Below, in pieces: positions 12,001 to 23,033 of a stretch of 64,000 bases of DNA; position 1 is the first letter of the stretch; each line of letters opens with the position of its first letter. Both the position numbers and the translations under genes were made by a program. A model generated the notes under the pieces. It saw only the letters and a list, made by a program, of their open reading frames with translations, did not search any database and was not told the DNA's origin. Origin of the DNA: Rachycentron canadum (Eukaryota; Chordata; Actinopteri; Carangiformes; Rachycentridae); NCBI GenBank assembly GCA_038496675.1, contig CM076662.1, positions 23,161,392 to 23,225,391 on the forward strand, given 5' to 3'.

Positions 12001-13740
12001 TTTACTCCTGTAGAGCAGGAAGTTCCTACGAGGGGAGGAAGTGATGCATGATCTGGTGTCAAAGCCTGGTCCAGTCCTGCATGATGTCAGACTGGTGATG
12101 CGGACCCTGCAGGCCTTCAAAGAGGCGTATAGTCAGACCAGGACTCAGCTGGAGGTCCAGAAGCAGGTATAGTTGCAGGTCCCGTGACTTTAAAATGTGC
12201 GTGAACGGTGACATTGACATTCCATCTGCTCCATCTTCTTATGTCGCTGTTGTCAAACATATGTTGGTGGCCCATCCCCATTAAGGGTTTACCGCAGCTC
12301 ACACAGAATTAAATACAGGTGACACATAACAGGAAGTAAAACAACCAACAGACACAAGAAGATAATTACAAAGTAAAACATGGAAGGAAAAAAAAAGAAT
12401 TGCATGTCTCTGCAGGGCTGGGACTTCCCTTCACACCTGGTCTTCTTCCACCTGGACAACTTCCTGCAGCGTCTGCAAGCCATCCAGGTACACACAGTGA
12501 ATTGATGATGATGATGATGATGATAATACCTGTTGTGACTGATCAGTTGTTTCTCTTTGTTTCGCTCATTTCTCTTTGAACACTTCTGTTGTCATTCTAT
12601 TGATGGTTAATACATCAAATGATTGATCACTTTTTCTGAGGTGTACTGGTCTGTTTGGTATTCAGGTTCTGCTGGACTTGGGTTGGGTCTGTTTGCTGGT
12701 CTCAGGTCAGACCTCAGACCTTAGTCAGATGTAGACCTGATCCAGGTCTGGTGTCCCCCTACAGGACATGTTCTCTGTCAGTCTGCAGCTGTATCAGCTG
12801 GACCAGGTGGTTCTGTCCGGAGTCAGCGGCAGCATGTGGACTGATGTGGTTCAGGAACTCTATCAGAAATTCTTGTATCACGTGACGGCCCTGTCCGATT
12901 GTGACTGTGACCCCACTGACCCCGAAGACCAGGTGAGGGTCAACTGATCTGCATCAGATACTTCCCATGTGACTGAGCTGTGTCTGACGACTCCTCCTTC
13001 CTCTTAGAGCATCGAGCAGCACCTGGACCAGTTTCAGGTTCAGGTGTCAGACCTAGAGAGACGCCTGGTGTCGGTCCTGACTAGGGTCCTGGAGACCTGC
13101 AGCATCTCATCCTCTGTGGCCAAGGTATGATTCTCGACCTGCACCCCAGTCCAGCAGCCAGAGAGGAGGTCTGAGTCTGATCTAGTCTGTGTTTCAGCTG
13201 ATCAGTATGTTCAGGTTTATCCTGGACCGGCCCCTGATCCAGGATCAGCTGCGTCCTTACCTGGTGCAGCTGCTGAATATGGTCCTGGTGGAGCTGCATC
13301 AGACAGACCTGCTGTTCTACAGCCAGAGAGAGGAATCCAAAACCTTGAGCAGATTCATTCCAGGTGCTGCAGCTGGACTCTGCTGGAGTCAGCAGCTTCG
13401 ACTCAGGGCTGAAGACTCTGTGAGGAGCTACATGACGGTTCAGGCCCAGTAAGACCAAATGACAGAACACAAAGCCAGGTTTGGACCCCTGTCCACTCTG
13501 GATCCCACTCTGGATCTGTTCGTCTCTGTTTTCAGGTATGTGGACTCAGCTAAGGACCATCTGCTCCTGCAGAGGTTTCAGCAGATCATGGACCTCTTGC
13601 AGGACTTCAGGGACAGGGTGAGGTCAGACTGGAGCGCTCAGCTGGACTCGGACTGTGGACTCATCATGGAACAACCTCTGATACAAGTCAACCAGCAAGG
13701 CATGCTAGAAGTCAACAGCCACCACAAGGTCTGAGTCTCT

Positions 13741-13784
<44 letters not shown>

Positions 13785-16144
13785 CAACAGGTGAACGACT
13801 GAGACTGTGTGTGTGTGTGCGTGCATGTGTGTGTAACCAGCTGGAGGCAGTGCTACGGGAGCTCAGGTATGTTAACAGAGAGACAGACATGGAGCTCCGC
13901 CCCCATGCTGCTCGAGTCTTCAGCTGCAGAGATGACATCACACAGACCTACCTGAGCCTGAGTCACATGGTGTCCTGCTACAACCAGGTACACACACACA
14001 ACAATGACTCAAGCTGATGTCAGAGTGGGACAGTGAAGGTCATGTGACAGACTATGCTCCCCCTTCAGGTAGTGAGTGAGGTCCTGCCAGTGGAGCTTCC
14101 TCTTATCCAGGACCAGCTGCAGGACCTGAACCAGACTCTGTCAGAGCTGCAGAGGACCACTTGGGGCACTGAAGGTGACATCACATGATGCATCACCTGG
14201 ACAAGTGTGTGTGTTTCTGCCTGTGTACTTACATCTCTGTGTGTGTTTGCTTAGCTGTGCAGCAGCTGGTGGAGCAGCAGAAACACAGAGTGTTGATGTT
14301 TCACTCCTCCGTCAGTGAGGCCAGAGCCAACATGGACACCATGACACGCATCATCCAGGTCAGTTGGCTAATCTCTGAAACATCATCTGAACTCAAGTCA
14401 GTGACTCTCACAGTGTCTGTCACTTCTTTTAATAACATCATGTGTAGAGAACTGTTCACCTGGTCCCCTGTTCACAGGGTCAGACATACAATGTAAATGT
14501 TGGGTGTGCAGCACCTGGTGAACAGGTGTTAATGTGTATGCAGGGCTGGGCGGAGCTTCAACTGCTGAAGTGCTCAGGTGACTTGCTGCTGGAGAGCGGA
14601 GCTACACAAAGCAGCTACAAACGCATCAGAGATGAGGGACAGGAGCTGCTCATCTTAACAGAGGTAACACCTCGGGAGGAGGGGGGGGGTTAGCAGGGCT
14701 GTTGGCGGCCAGGTGTTGATATGACTCTTCCTTGTCATCAGGTGAACAGAAGTCTGTACGGAGCTTTGGATTCCTCTGAGTTCTGGATCAGGTATCTGGA
14801 CCACATCGATGACAAAGTCCAGGATGGACTGTTCCAGCTGTTGCTCAGATCACTGCACTTCCTGTCTGACAGCATGGACCCACAGGTTCGCACACCTGCA
14901 CACATCTGGAAACATCTGCATCAGACAGAGCACCTGGGGGACCAAAACATAACACACGATAGAAATAATCAACTGTCACACTGGGATGAAAACCAGGTTA
15001 GTAATCTGTGTGTATGTGTGTGTGCAGACCTGCAGTGCTGCCTTATTGGCAGCCTCTCTGCAGCTGCAGGAAACAGGAAGTGTGTATGAACCACCAGTGG
15101 ATGGTGGGCTCTCTGACCTCCTGATGACCATCATCAGTGACGTTTACACAGCAGCCAGTCTGCCTCCCCGGATCTCTGTGGTTCGTCACGGCAACTACCA
15201 GGTGACTCTGACATCACTCTGACACTTCACACAGCTGTACAGGCTGTAAGGAAGGAGCCAAATTAACTACCTGTCTGTCTCTCAGTTGTTACTGCAGCAG
15301 AGTCCAGAGCTCTCTGTGTTGAAACAGAAAGTGATGCAGCAGCTGCTACATGTGAGGGAGGAGGCAGAGCTTCTGAGGGCTGGGTTGGACAAGTACTCTC
15401 ACCTGTGGCAGAGTGACAGACAGGGAGTGATGGAGGAGTTCCTGACCTACAGCAGACAGCTAGGTCCTGAGGAGCTGGAGGCTAACGAGACCCCGCCCAC
15501 CCTGAAGGACTTCCAGAGAGAGGTGAAATACACCTTTTGATCTCACCTGTACCATCATGCTGTTTGTCCAGGTCTGCAGGGGCCTGTTGCTGCCCCTCAG
15601 CTGTCTGTTAGCGTCTGCTCTTTTTCAGATTGAGGCTCTGCACAGACTGAGCACAGAGGTCACTCACCTGGATGAGATCACTGTTCTGCACGGCTGGCTG
15701 CAGGTTGACCTGCGACCCTTTAGAGACTCACTGCTGTCAATCATCCATGACTGGAAAAACATGTATACAGAGCACCTGCTGGACTCAGTCAGAGACAGGT
15801 AAACACACCCAGACCCAGTCAGAGACAGGTAAACACACCTGGACTCAGTCAGGGACAGGTAAACACACTTGTGTTTTATGTGTGTTCAGTCTGAAGCAGG
15901 CGACTCAGCATGGTATTGATGAAGAGTCTTCATCTTCCTCCAGTTTCCCTTTGACAGAAACCATCATTCTGCTGGAGGCTGCAGGTGTGGAGCTGCCTGA
16001 GCACCTCTCAGCACAGCTACAGGTATGACCTCACTCTGACCTCTGACCTCATCCTGACCTCTGTGACTTCTTTCTCAGGACAGGTCACTGCTGTCTGTCT
16101 CTACAGTAGAGTTTCTTCCTGGAGTTGGTCCATGCTGTAGTTGA
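9011..16144 (+). CDS. Dynein axonemal heavy chain tail-only protein (no motor)
   Basis: Twenty-two exons join with every phase kept: 9011-9352, 9638-9828, 9904-10090, 10488-10587, 10668-10753, 11061-11186, 12014-12166, 12416-12487, 12765-12932, 13008-13124, 13198-13448, 13536-13728, 13841-13987, 14069-14174, 14255-14358, 14544-14663, 14742-14885, 15028-15201, 15286-15522, 15629-15798, 15890-16022 and 16079-16144; 1128 residues. The start (MEDKDERLDPVRSFTVNSLRL) and later blocks (VVLLQEICNLF, FWKSRLKNLLFIQQQ, TETIILLEAAGVELP) follow the N-terminal tail of outer-arm-type heavy chains (DNAH9/11/17 group). That region dimerises and binds intermediate chains. Full chains have about 4400 residues with linker, AAA+ ring and stalk; here translation stops just before the linker. 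tmub1 follows within 1 kb, leaving no room for a motor. Exon 22 has no recognised homology, so the exact C-terminus is less certain. Confidence 0.85.
13744..13782. repeat. (CA)n microsatellite
   Basis: About 19 CA units in intron 12 of the dynein-tail gene, followed by a short GT-rich tract just before the exon 13 acceptor. Confidence 0.9.
15780..15869 (+). repeat. Three tandem 30-bp units spanning the exon 20 donor
   Basis: GACTCAGTCAGAGACAG followed by GTAAACACAC is repeated three times with few changes. The first copy is the real exon/intron border at 15798/15799. The next two are potential donors 30 and 60 bases downstream; using either would read through an in-frame TAA. Confidence 0.85.
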
Positions 16145-16376
16145 TGCCATACTGTTGTTGTCCTGCCCCTGTTACATCCACACCTGACCTGTGAAGTCAT
16201 GAGTCAGCTGATCAGGATCTGTCTGTGTCAGTATCTCAGTGTCAGTGTCTCTGTACTGATGTTGTGTTTATGTTTCAGTGCTGATGAAGGAGGGACCTGT
16301 CAGCAGAGAGAGGAAGCTGAGGACCTGGTCCTGGATTCTGGTGGACCACTCTGTTCTCCACTGATGAAACTAAACT

Positions 16377-16382
16377 AATAAA
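16377..16382 (+). terminator. Poly(A) signal of the dynein-tail gene
   Basis: AATAAA about 230 bases past the stop at 16142-16144 and before the convergent tmub1 3' end. It supports a genuine 3' end here. Confidence 0.6.
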
Positions 16383-17102
16383 AGCAGTCAGTCTGAAGGT
16401 GCTGGACATCTTTCTGTCAAAATAGATCACTTGACACATTACCATCCACAGAACTGATGAGGTCACTCCTCAGTGTCACCTGACCTGATGTCAGCTCCAC
16501 GGTTGGCACACACCTCTGTGGATGAATGTCCAGGTCTGACCTGTTCCTGGAGGACTTTACCTGCTGTTGACAGAGCCTGTGTCACTGATCTACACAGGTG
16601 GAAAAACAAAATAGAAACCACTGTCAGCACAACAGACTGAGGGAAAACTACTGTTTCCTCTGGACCTCTACAACCAGGTCTGAGATCACAGATCTGAGGT
16701 CACCAGGTTGGTCCTGGTTCAGTTCACAGAGACACAGAAACAGCATTTTAAATAAAGTATTTAATAGATTTTCTTCAAAAGCTGAATTTACAGTGACACT
16801 TAATTCTGACAGACAGACAGACAGAGGGAGAGACAGACAGGTCTGGTGTTACAGTCTGGCAGGCGACAGGAACCAGAAAGTAAAAGAGGCACGATGATGA
16901 AAATCTACTGAAAAGTGATCTAAAAAAAATTAAAGTCCTTGTGTCCTTGTTTACACTCTGCGTCTCCATGGCAACAGAAATAAGAACAAACATCAATTCT
17001 ATCAATGTCTGCTTCCTCTCACAGGTTTTAGTCCCTGCCAGCTCTGAGATCAGAGGTCACTCATGGCTCCACACCCAGCTGCAGCAGCCAATCAGAGAGC
17101 AG
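16383..17102. other. Convergent 3' ends: spacer and tmub1 3' UTR
   Basis: No exon seen. A minus-strand ATTAAA (TTTAAT near 16760) could end tmub1. A short GACA-type repeat lies at 16809-16840. Confidence 0.4.
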
Positions 17103-18040
17103 CTAGCGGCGGTAGACTCCAAAGGCCACCAGGCTGAGGAAGATGGTGACTCCGACCAGTGAGGCGGTGGCAGGGGCAGTGAAGAACTGCCGGTACTGGA
17201 TCTGACAGTACCACAGCACAGACAGCATGAGGACCAGCAGTGGCACCATCAGGCTGCCCACGTTCAGAGCCACCTGCACCTGGTCTGCAGGCCGCGCCCC
17301 CCCCGCTGCCCCTCGCCTAGCATGCTGGGAGATGTGACAGTGCAGGACGCAGTTATGGACCAGGTTCAGGGAGGCCAAAGTCTGAGCATCATCCTGCAGC
17401 AGCTGGCCTTGGTAGATCAACCGGACCTGCTGCTCCTGACCCGCAAAGTAGGTCCTGAAAGGTCAGAGGTCAACACAAAACGTTGATTAAGTTCAGTTTT
17501 AAGGTTTTTACTGAACGTGGCACTGTGTAAACACCAAGGAGTACTGCAGTAGTACTAGTAGTGCTGCAGTAGTAGTACTAACCGTTTGATATATCCGATG
17601 GTGTCCTGTGGTTTGACCTGAGCTGTTCTCTCTGTGTCATTGAGAAACTTCAGTCTGACCACCATGTTCCTCTGAGATGATGAAGGCTCTCCTCCTCCTG
17701 CTCCATCTCCTCTGACCTCCTCCCCCTCCCTCCTTCTTCCACCCTCCTCCTCCTCCTTCTGGGTGGAGGTGGGCAGGGGTTCTGTCAGTGAGCTGTCACT
17801 CACAGAGCTGGATGGTGATGAAGAGGAGGATGAAGTGGTAGTGTTGGTGGAGGTGAGGGGTGTGTCCTGGTGGGCAGGGCCAGTCCTCGGTGAGGGGGTG
17901 GTGCCTGCACTGGAGGTGAACAGATGCTCCAGGGGCTCTGAGGTGCGCGTGGAGATCCAGGCGAGCAGCAGCACGGTGAGCAGCAGCAGAGAGCCAAACA
18001 GCAGCGTCACCTCGTCCCCCACACCTTCAATCAGAGCCAT
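17103..18040 (-). CDS. tmub1: Transmembrane and ubiquitin-like domain protein 1 (TMUB1/HOPS)
   Basis: ER/nuclear-shuttling ubiquitin-like membrane protein linked to ERAD (family knowledge). Two coding exons, 17583-18040 and 17103-17454, join in phase (KR-TYFAGQ) to give 269 residues. The start MALIEGVGDEVT is at the ATG at 18038-18040; a splice acceptor lies just upstream at 18058, so a noncoding exon precedes it. A first membrane segment (residues about 12-34) is followed by a Ser/Thr-rich linker. The ubiquitin-like fold spans about residues 129-205 (RLKFLNDTERTAQV, LIYQGQLLQDDAQTL), and two C-terminal membrane segments end in VAFGVYRR. The N-terminus is TMUB1-like, while LNVGSLMVP and FFTAPATASLVG near the C-terminus look more TMUB2-like. 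The fastk linkage favours tmub1. Confidence 0.85.
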
Positions 18041-18058
18041 CGCCCCCGGCAACGCCCA

Positions 18059-20100
18059 CTGAGGTCAACACAGGTCACACACCTGTATACAGGGGGTGGG
18101 ACTTACCATCGGCACACATTACTGACATATGACCTGTAATTTGACCAGCCTTTAACTGGACCAATCTCTGACTATAGAAACTGATGTGATTGGTTAGACT
18201 CTAAGGGCAATATCTGTCTGTTTGTCACCAGGAATTTCTTCAAATCACAATCACAAACCTTGATGACGTTTTATATCAAAAAGGTCAAAGGCCAATGTCA
18301 CTGTGACATCATAAGGTTCAACAGAGGTACTTGTGGTCATGACTCATTGATCTGACCTGATGGGTGTTCAAGTAAAGAGCCATTTCCGGTTATTGTGTCC
18401 TTCAGCTAAGACAAACCAGGTCCCAGCTGTTTCGAACTTTATTTACCTCATTAATTAGTAGTTTAAATATAAATTGGACGAAAAGTCTAAATTTGACTTG
18501 GTTGATTTTTCTGATTTATTTGAAACCTGAAGTCGTCGATCAGGTCCCGGACCCTCCGTTACACCTGTACTTTGTGTCCTGTGTCTTTCGTGTGGGGTCG
18601 TACAGGTGTGAGAGCGGCTCACCTGACGAGCCGACGACTAACCCAAGTTAGTCCGAGTTATCTGGTCCGGTATCAGCCCGGTTACCGACCACAGCGTCAC
18701 AAACAACCGACATGCTGGACCTGCTGATTATCGATCAAACAATATCGTGCTACACTCTGAGCTAACTGCTAACGGCTTCTAAACTTGGACAGGGAGTGAG
18801 CTAAGCCCCATGCTAACAGCCAACTGATGACCGCGCGGAGAGTGTCAGAGTCAGTTTGTATTTAAATCAGATGAAACACATGAAATAAAACTCACAGTTC
18901 AGCTGGTGAACATCACATCGCAGCGCATTAGCCTGCAGCTAACCAGGCTAATCTGCTCCGACGCTGACCGACTCTTCCTGCTGCTTCTTCTGTGGTCCCG
19001 ACCAAACTGTCGTACAGTGACGTCATGCTACCCCCTGCTGGTTCCTCTGTGTATTTTCTGTGACTGATCAGCGTTTCCAGTCCGTTACAGGGAGGCTGGA
19101 GTACGAATACACACACTGAGTTAATTGGTTGGTCTCTAAATCCAAAAAATAGAAATGTTGTCATTGTTGCACAGTGAAACCTTTATATTTTTCCTCTAAT
19201 CTAAAAATAACTAATCACACATGATCATTTGAAAACAAACAATAATCAACTGATTGATTCAGTTCTGCTGTGATTTAATGCAGTAAAGAAACAGCACAAC
19301 TGCTGTAAACCCGGTGACTGTGGCCTCTGCGGGTCCCCCCACCAGCACAAGCCCCACCCACTCGCTCCCAGGTGACTTGGTACCACAGCAACCCAGCATC
19401 CTGATGGGGGGGGGGTCAGCACAAAACTGGAACTGGCTAGTTGGAGACTGTTAGCCTAGCTTAGCACAAACATTAGAGGAAAACCACCGTTATCGTCATT
19501 ACCGATAAACATGATTGGAAGAACTGATGCCTTTATATGAAAACGTGTGTTGACTAATCAAACCATAAGATAAAGTCGGTCTCACCTATTCACCTGCCTG
19601 ACAGGTGTGATCAAAGGAGGCGGGACTCTGAACAACAGGTAATTCCCAGTTCAGAGTGGGACTGAGGGGCCGAGGGCCTGAAACCAGATCAAGAGTGCGT
19701 TCATGTCTCACACTGGAAATTAATGTCTTTAACTAATATCTGCTTCTTTAGGGCCTTTTCAAATTAACGGCTTTCACTGGGCTTCGGGTCTTCAAAGTAA
19801 AAGACAAATGAAGGACCTCTGGTCTTAGTGATTCGCCTTCATAATAAAACACACTCTCCCTTTCCTGTGTTCAACATCCAGGGCAGCAGGTGGCGGTAAA
19901 CACATAAACACTGAGGGCCCCGGGGTCCAGATATGGTTTGTGTTTCATTTATTTTGGGAAAAAGTTCAAAAAGATAAAAAATAAAGTCTCTATATATTTA
20001 ATAGGAAATGTGTCTCATTACACACACACTCACACCTGTGGAGACTTTCACCGTGGGATAAGTGTGTCGATCAGTTTTACCGATTGATCAGTGATCAGCT
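18059..20100. other. Intergenic region between divergent tmub1 and ubtf
   Basis: No coding exon found. The tmub1 noncoding first exon and promoter probably lie within 18500-19030. Two CTCF-like words occur at about 19027-19045 and 19879-19900. Confidence 0.4.
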
Positions 20101-20119
20101 CTGACTTCGGGCTCTCTGT

Positions 20120-20827
20120 GGGACCGGTGAGTTGTTGAGATCAGATCGGCATACGGTGTGTCCTCAGCGGGCAGGATGCCATGTGGATGCGGGCTGCTGT
20201 CCTGCAGGATGCAGGTCGTCTGTCGTCTCCAAGCCGCTGATTAGCAGCCGACAGGCCGGGGAGGGAGACCGGAGCAGCCGCAGACCTGATGACTTTCACA
20301 CATTGGCTCTTCCTCCCGGCGCCTGGAGCAGCCGGGGAGCCGCTCTTCTCACCGTACTCCCGGCCGCAGTTCTATCGGTGGCAGGCCGCCGGGTCCCTGG
20401 GCCCCAGTCCCCTGTTTCCCCGCCGGTTCACATTTGGACCCGGACCAGGTTAAAGTCAGGAGGGCAGATTCCAAGAAAAGGGCGCTATCGTGATTTAATC
20501 TTTGTGGATACTGACTGATTAATTCAGACAAATGTATTAAAACATTATTTTTATACGTTAACTAGTTTGAAGCGGCTTTGGCTGTTGTCTTCGCCGCTGT
20601 CTCTGGTTTCATCCTCCGCCTTTGTCTTCATGTTTTCCCCCGGAGTTCCTCCCCCTGCGGCGCTGGGCGGAGTTTCATACCGGACTAGACGCTCCTTTTG
20701 TCGGATTCGTTTCGACCTGACTCCCCGGGGTTTACGGCTGGTAAAAACAGACTTTGAAAGTCCAGAATTTATCCCAGCAACTACAGTAGTGTGCAGTAAT
20801 AACCAGGGATTCTGTGTGAATCAGAAG
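20120..20827 (+). promoter_or_regulatory. ubtf: CpG-rich promoter and noncoding exon 1 of ubtf
   Basis: CpG-dense sequence ends in a consensus donor (CAGAAG then GTAAGT) at 20827/20828. It would join the acceptor at 22957/22958, whose exon holds the ubtf start codon. The exact transcription start is not visible. Confidence 0.45.
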
Positions 20828-21890
20828 GTAAGTAGTACGTTGTGATTTTAAACAGATTTCTGGGGTTTTCTGGTCGTTTGTCCCCGAGTCTCCAGAACAT
20901 TCATGGCGGCTTCGCAGTGAAGGCTTCTGGGGCAGCAGCAAGTCATCCAGCCCGCTCTGCACTAAAATCATCAAATATGAGTTTTAGCAGCTTAATGACC
21001 CGCACCAGATCAACATCTCGCCGCTATTATAACGTTATTTCACAACCAAAACAAGGATGTCGACGATTTTATAAATTTGTCAGTTTTTGCTAAATAATGC
21101 GATTATCGGCTGCATGTATCAAACAGAGCTTTAGGTTGTTTTAAAAACGTACATTTGGGCCATGTTTGTATTTTACTAAGTTTATCTCGCAATTTACACA
21201 TTTAACACCCCCCCCCCCCCCCCCCAAAAAAAAAGGTTAACGCTAGCTTGTTTCGAGTAACTCTGCTCGTGCCAGCGGAAGCTACGTGGTGACTCCTGCC
21301 GGAGGACAGACGCCATTACCGGGGCAGCTGGAGCCTGACGGCCCGCTGGTTTCAGTCATTAGCGACCACGACAATATTTCCGCGGTATTCATAGGTTCAA
21401 ACCCCCGATATAAATGCCAACATTAGAGCAGACATTTGAACACACTTACTAGTTCCGGCTCGTGAACTGCCCACCAGCCAAACTTAATTTGTACAAACTT
21501 GAAAAGAGTCGGTCCGTCTGCTCTCTACCGCCCTCCGTGTCCCCCTCTGAGAGGAACATGGGCTGGAAGCAGACAGCTCTGTAGCTTCAGAAGAGCCGCA
21601 CCATGAGCTGAAGTTAACCCGAATTGGGTTTCCATAAAGACGAGAGGAGAAGTCAATTGTATGTTTACATAAAAGCACGTTTACCTTAAAGTGGGCGATT
21701 TTTTCAATGGAGTTCAGTCAAACATTCTGACCTGTGCTCAGTGCGCTCTGAGCTCAGTAATACTGAAGTTCACTGGCTCTAATTATGCTCATTCATGTTC
21801 CACTTGAAAACAAACCTGATTTCTGTCCCTCTGTTTGACCTTGTCAGCGGCCGCGGTGTCACAGCTCAGCCAGGACAGGTTACTTCAGCC

Positions 21891-21937
21891 TAACATTATT
21901 AACGCTAACACTAGTGGTGTTAGCGTTAATAATGTTA
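21891..21937. repeat. Perfect inverted repeat, 21-bp arms, 5-bp loop
   Basis: TAACATTATTAACGCTAACA(C) at 21891-21911 is exactly complementary to 21917-21937, with TAGTG between. It sits at the left edge of the minisatellite in ubtf intron 1 and could form a cruciform or RNA hairpin. Confidence 0.9.
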
Positions 21938-22560
21938 CCAATGTTACTAACGTTAGTGTTAATGTTACTAATGTTAATGTCACTGTTACTAATGTTACTA
22001 ACGTTAGCATTAATAGTGTTACTAACGTTAGCGTTAATGTTACTAATGTTAACGTCACTGTTTCTAATGTTACTAATGTTAGCATTAATGTTACTAATGT
22101 TAATGTCACTGTTACCAATGTTACTAACGTTAGCGTTAATGTTACTAATGTTAACGTCACTGTTTCTAATGTTACTAACGTTAGCATTGATAGTTTTACT
22201 AACGTTAGTGTTAATGTTACTAATGTTAATGTCACTGTTACTAATGTTACTAACGTTAGCATTAATAGTGTTACTAACGTTAGCGTTAATGTTACTAATG
22301 TTAACGTCACTGTTTCTAATGTTACTAATGTTAGCATTGATAGTTTTACTAATGTTAGTGATAATGTTAACATCACTATTACTAATGTTACTAATGTTAG
22401 CGTTAATGTTACTAATGTTAATGTCACTGTTTCTAACGTTTCTCATGCTAGTGTTAGCGTTAATGTTACTAATACTTAATGTCACTGTTACTAATGTTAC
22501 TAAATTAGCATTTTTGATGTTACTAATGTTAACATTAACATGTTACTTTTAACGTTAACA
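21895..22560. repeat. Minisatellite of TTAACGTTACTAATG-type units in ubtf intron 1
   Basis: About 650 bp of degenerate 6- to 15-bp units built from GTTACTAATGTTAACGTCACT-like words with many AACGTT palindromes. Several frames on both strands stay open only because the repeat lacks stop words (one reads NVTNVSVNVTNVN...). Confidence 0.92.
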
Positions 22561-23033
22561 TTTTGCATATGATTCAACTTCAGTTGACATTAGCTCCTTG
22601 ACTAAATCACCAACTTAATGTTAACATTATCCCTCTTCATGCTCAGATAATATTAGCAAGGCTAACGCTGTCATAACTATGATAATGACCACAAGAGGCT
22701 GGTGTAGTGATTAACTAAAATTGATCCATGTAGTTCAACAGGAAGTTTGTTACAGTTTATAAATGTCATCTGACCCTGTCTCCATCCGACCAATCAGATC
22801 CCCTGACCTGCCCTCACCTGTCTCATTTACTTTTCACACTTTTTCAGGTTAATCAGGCTTGGACGGATTTATGGAAGCACTGGGATTTATTTAGAGGGTT
22901 TTCTGAGATAAATTTATTCACCCTGTCAGTCAGTTTACACACATTTGTCTTCTTCAGATATAAATACAGTTATATTAACTGTATGTGTTCAGAACAGGAA
23001 GAGGGCGGAGTCTTCTCCGTCAGGTGCTGCACG

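Noticed and set aside
21835..22560. Open frames of 180-214 residues on both strands, including one rich in N-V-T sequons
   Set aside because: They coincide with a minisatellite lacking stop words and have no splice or start context.
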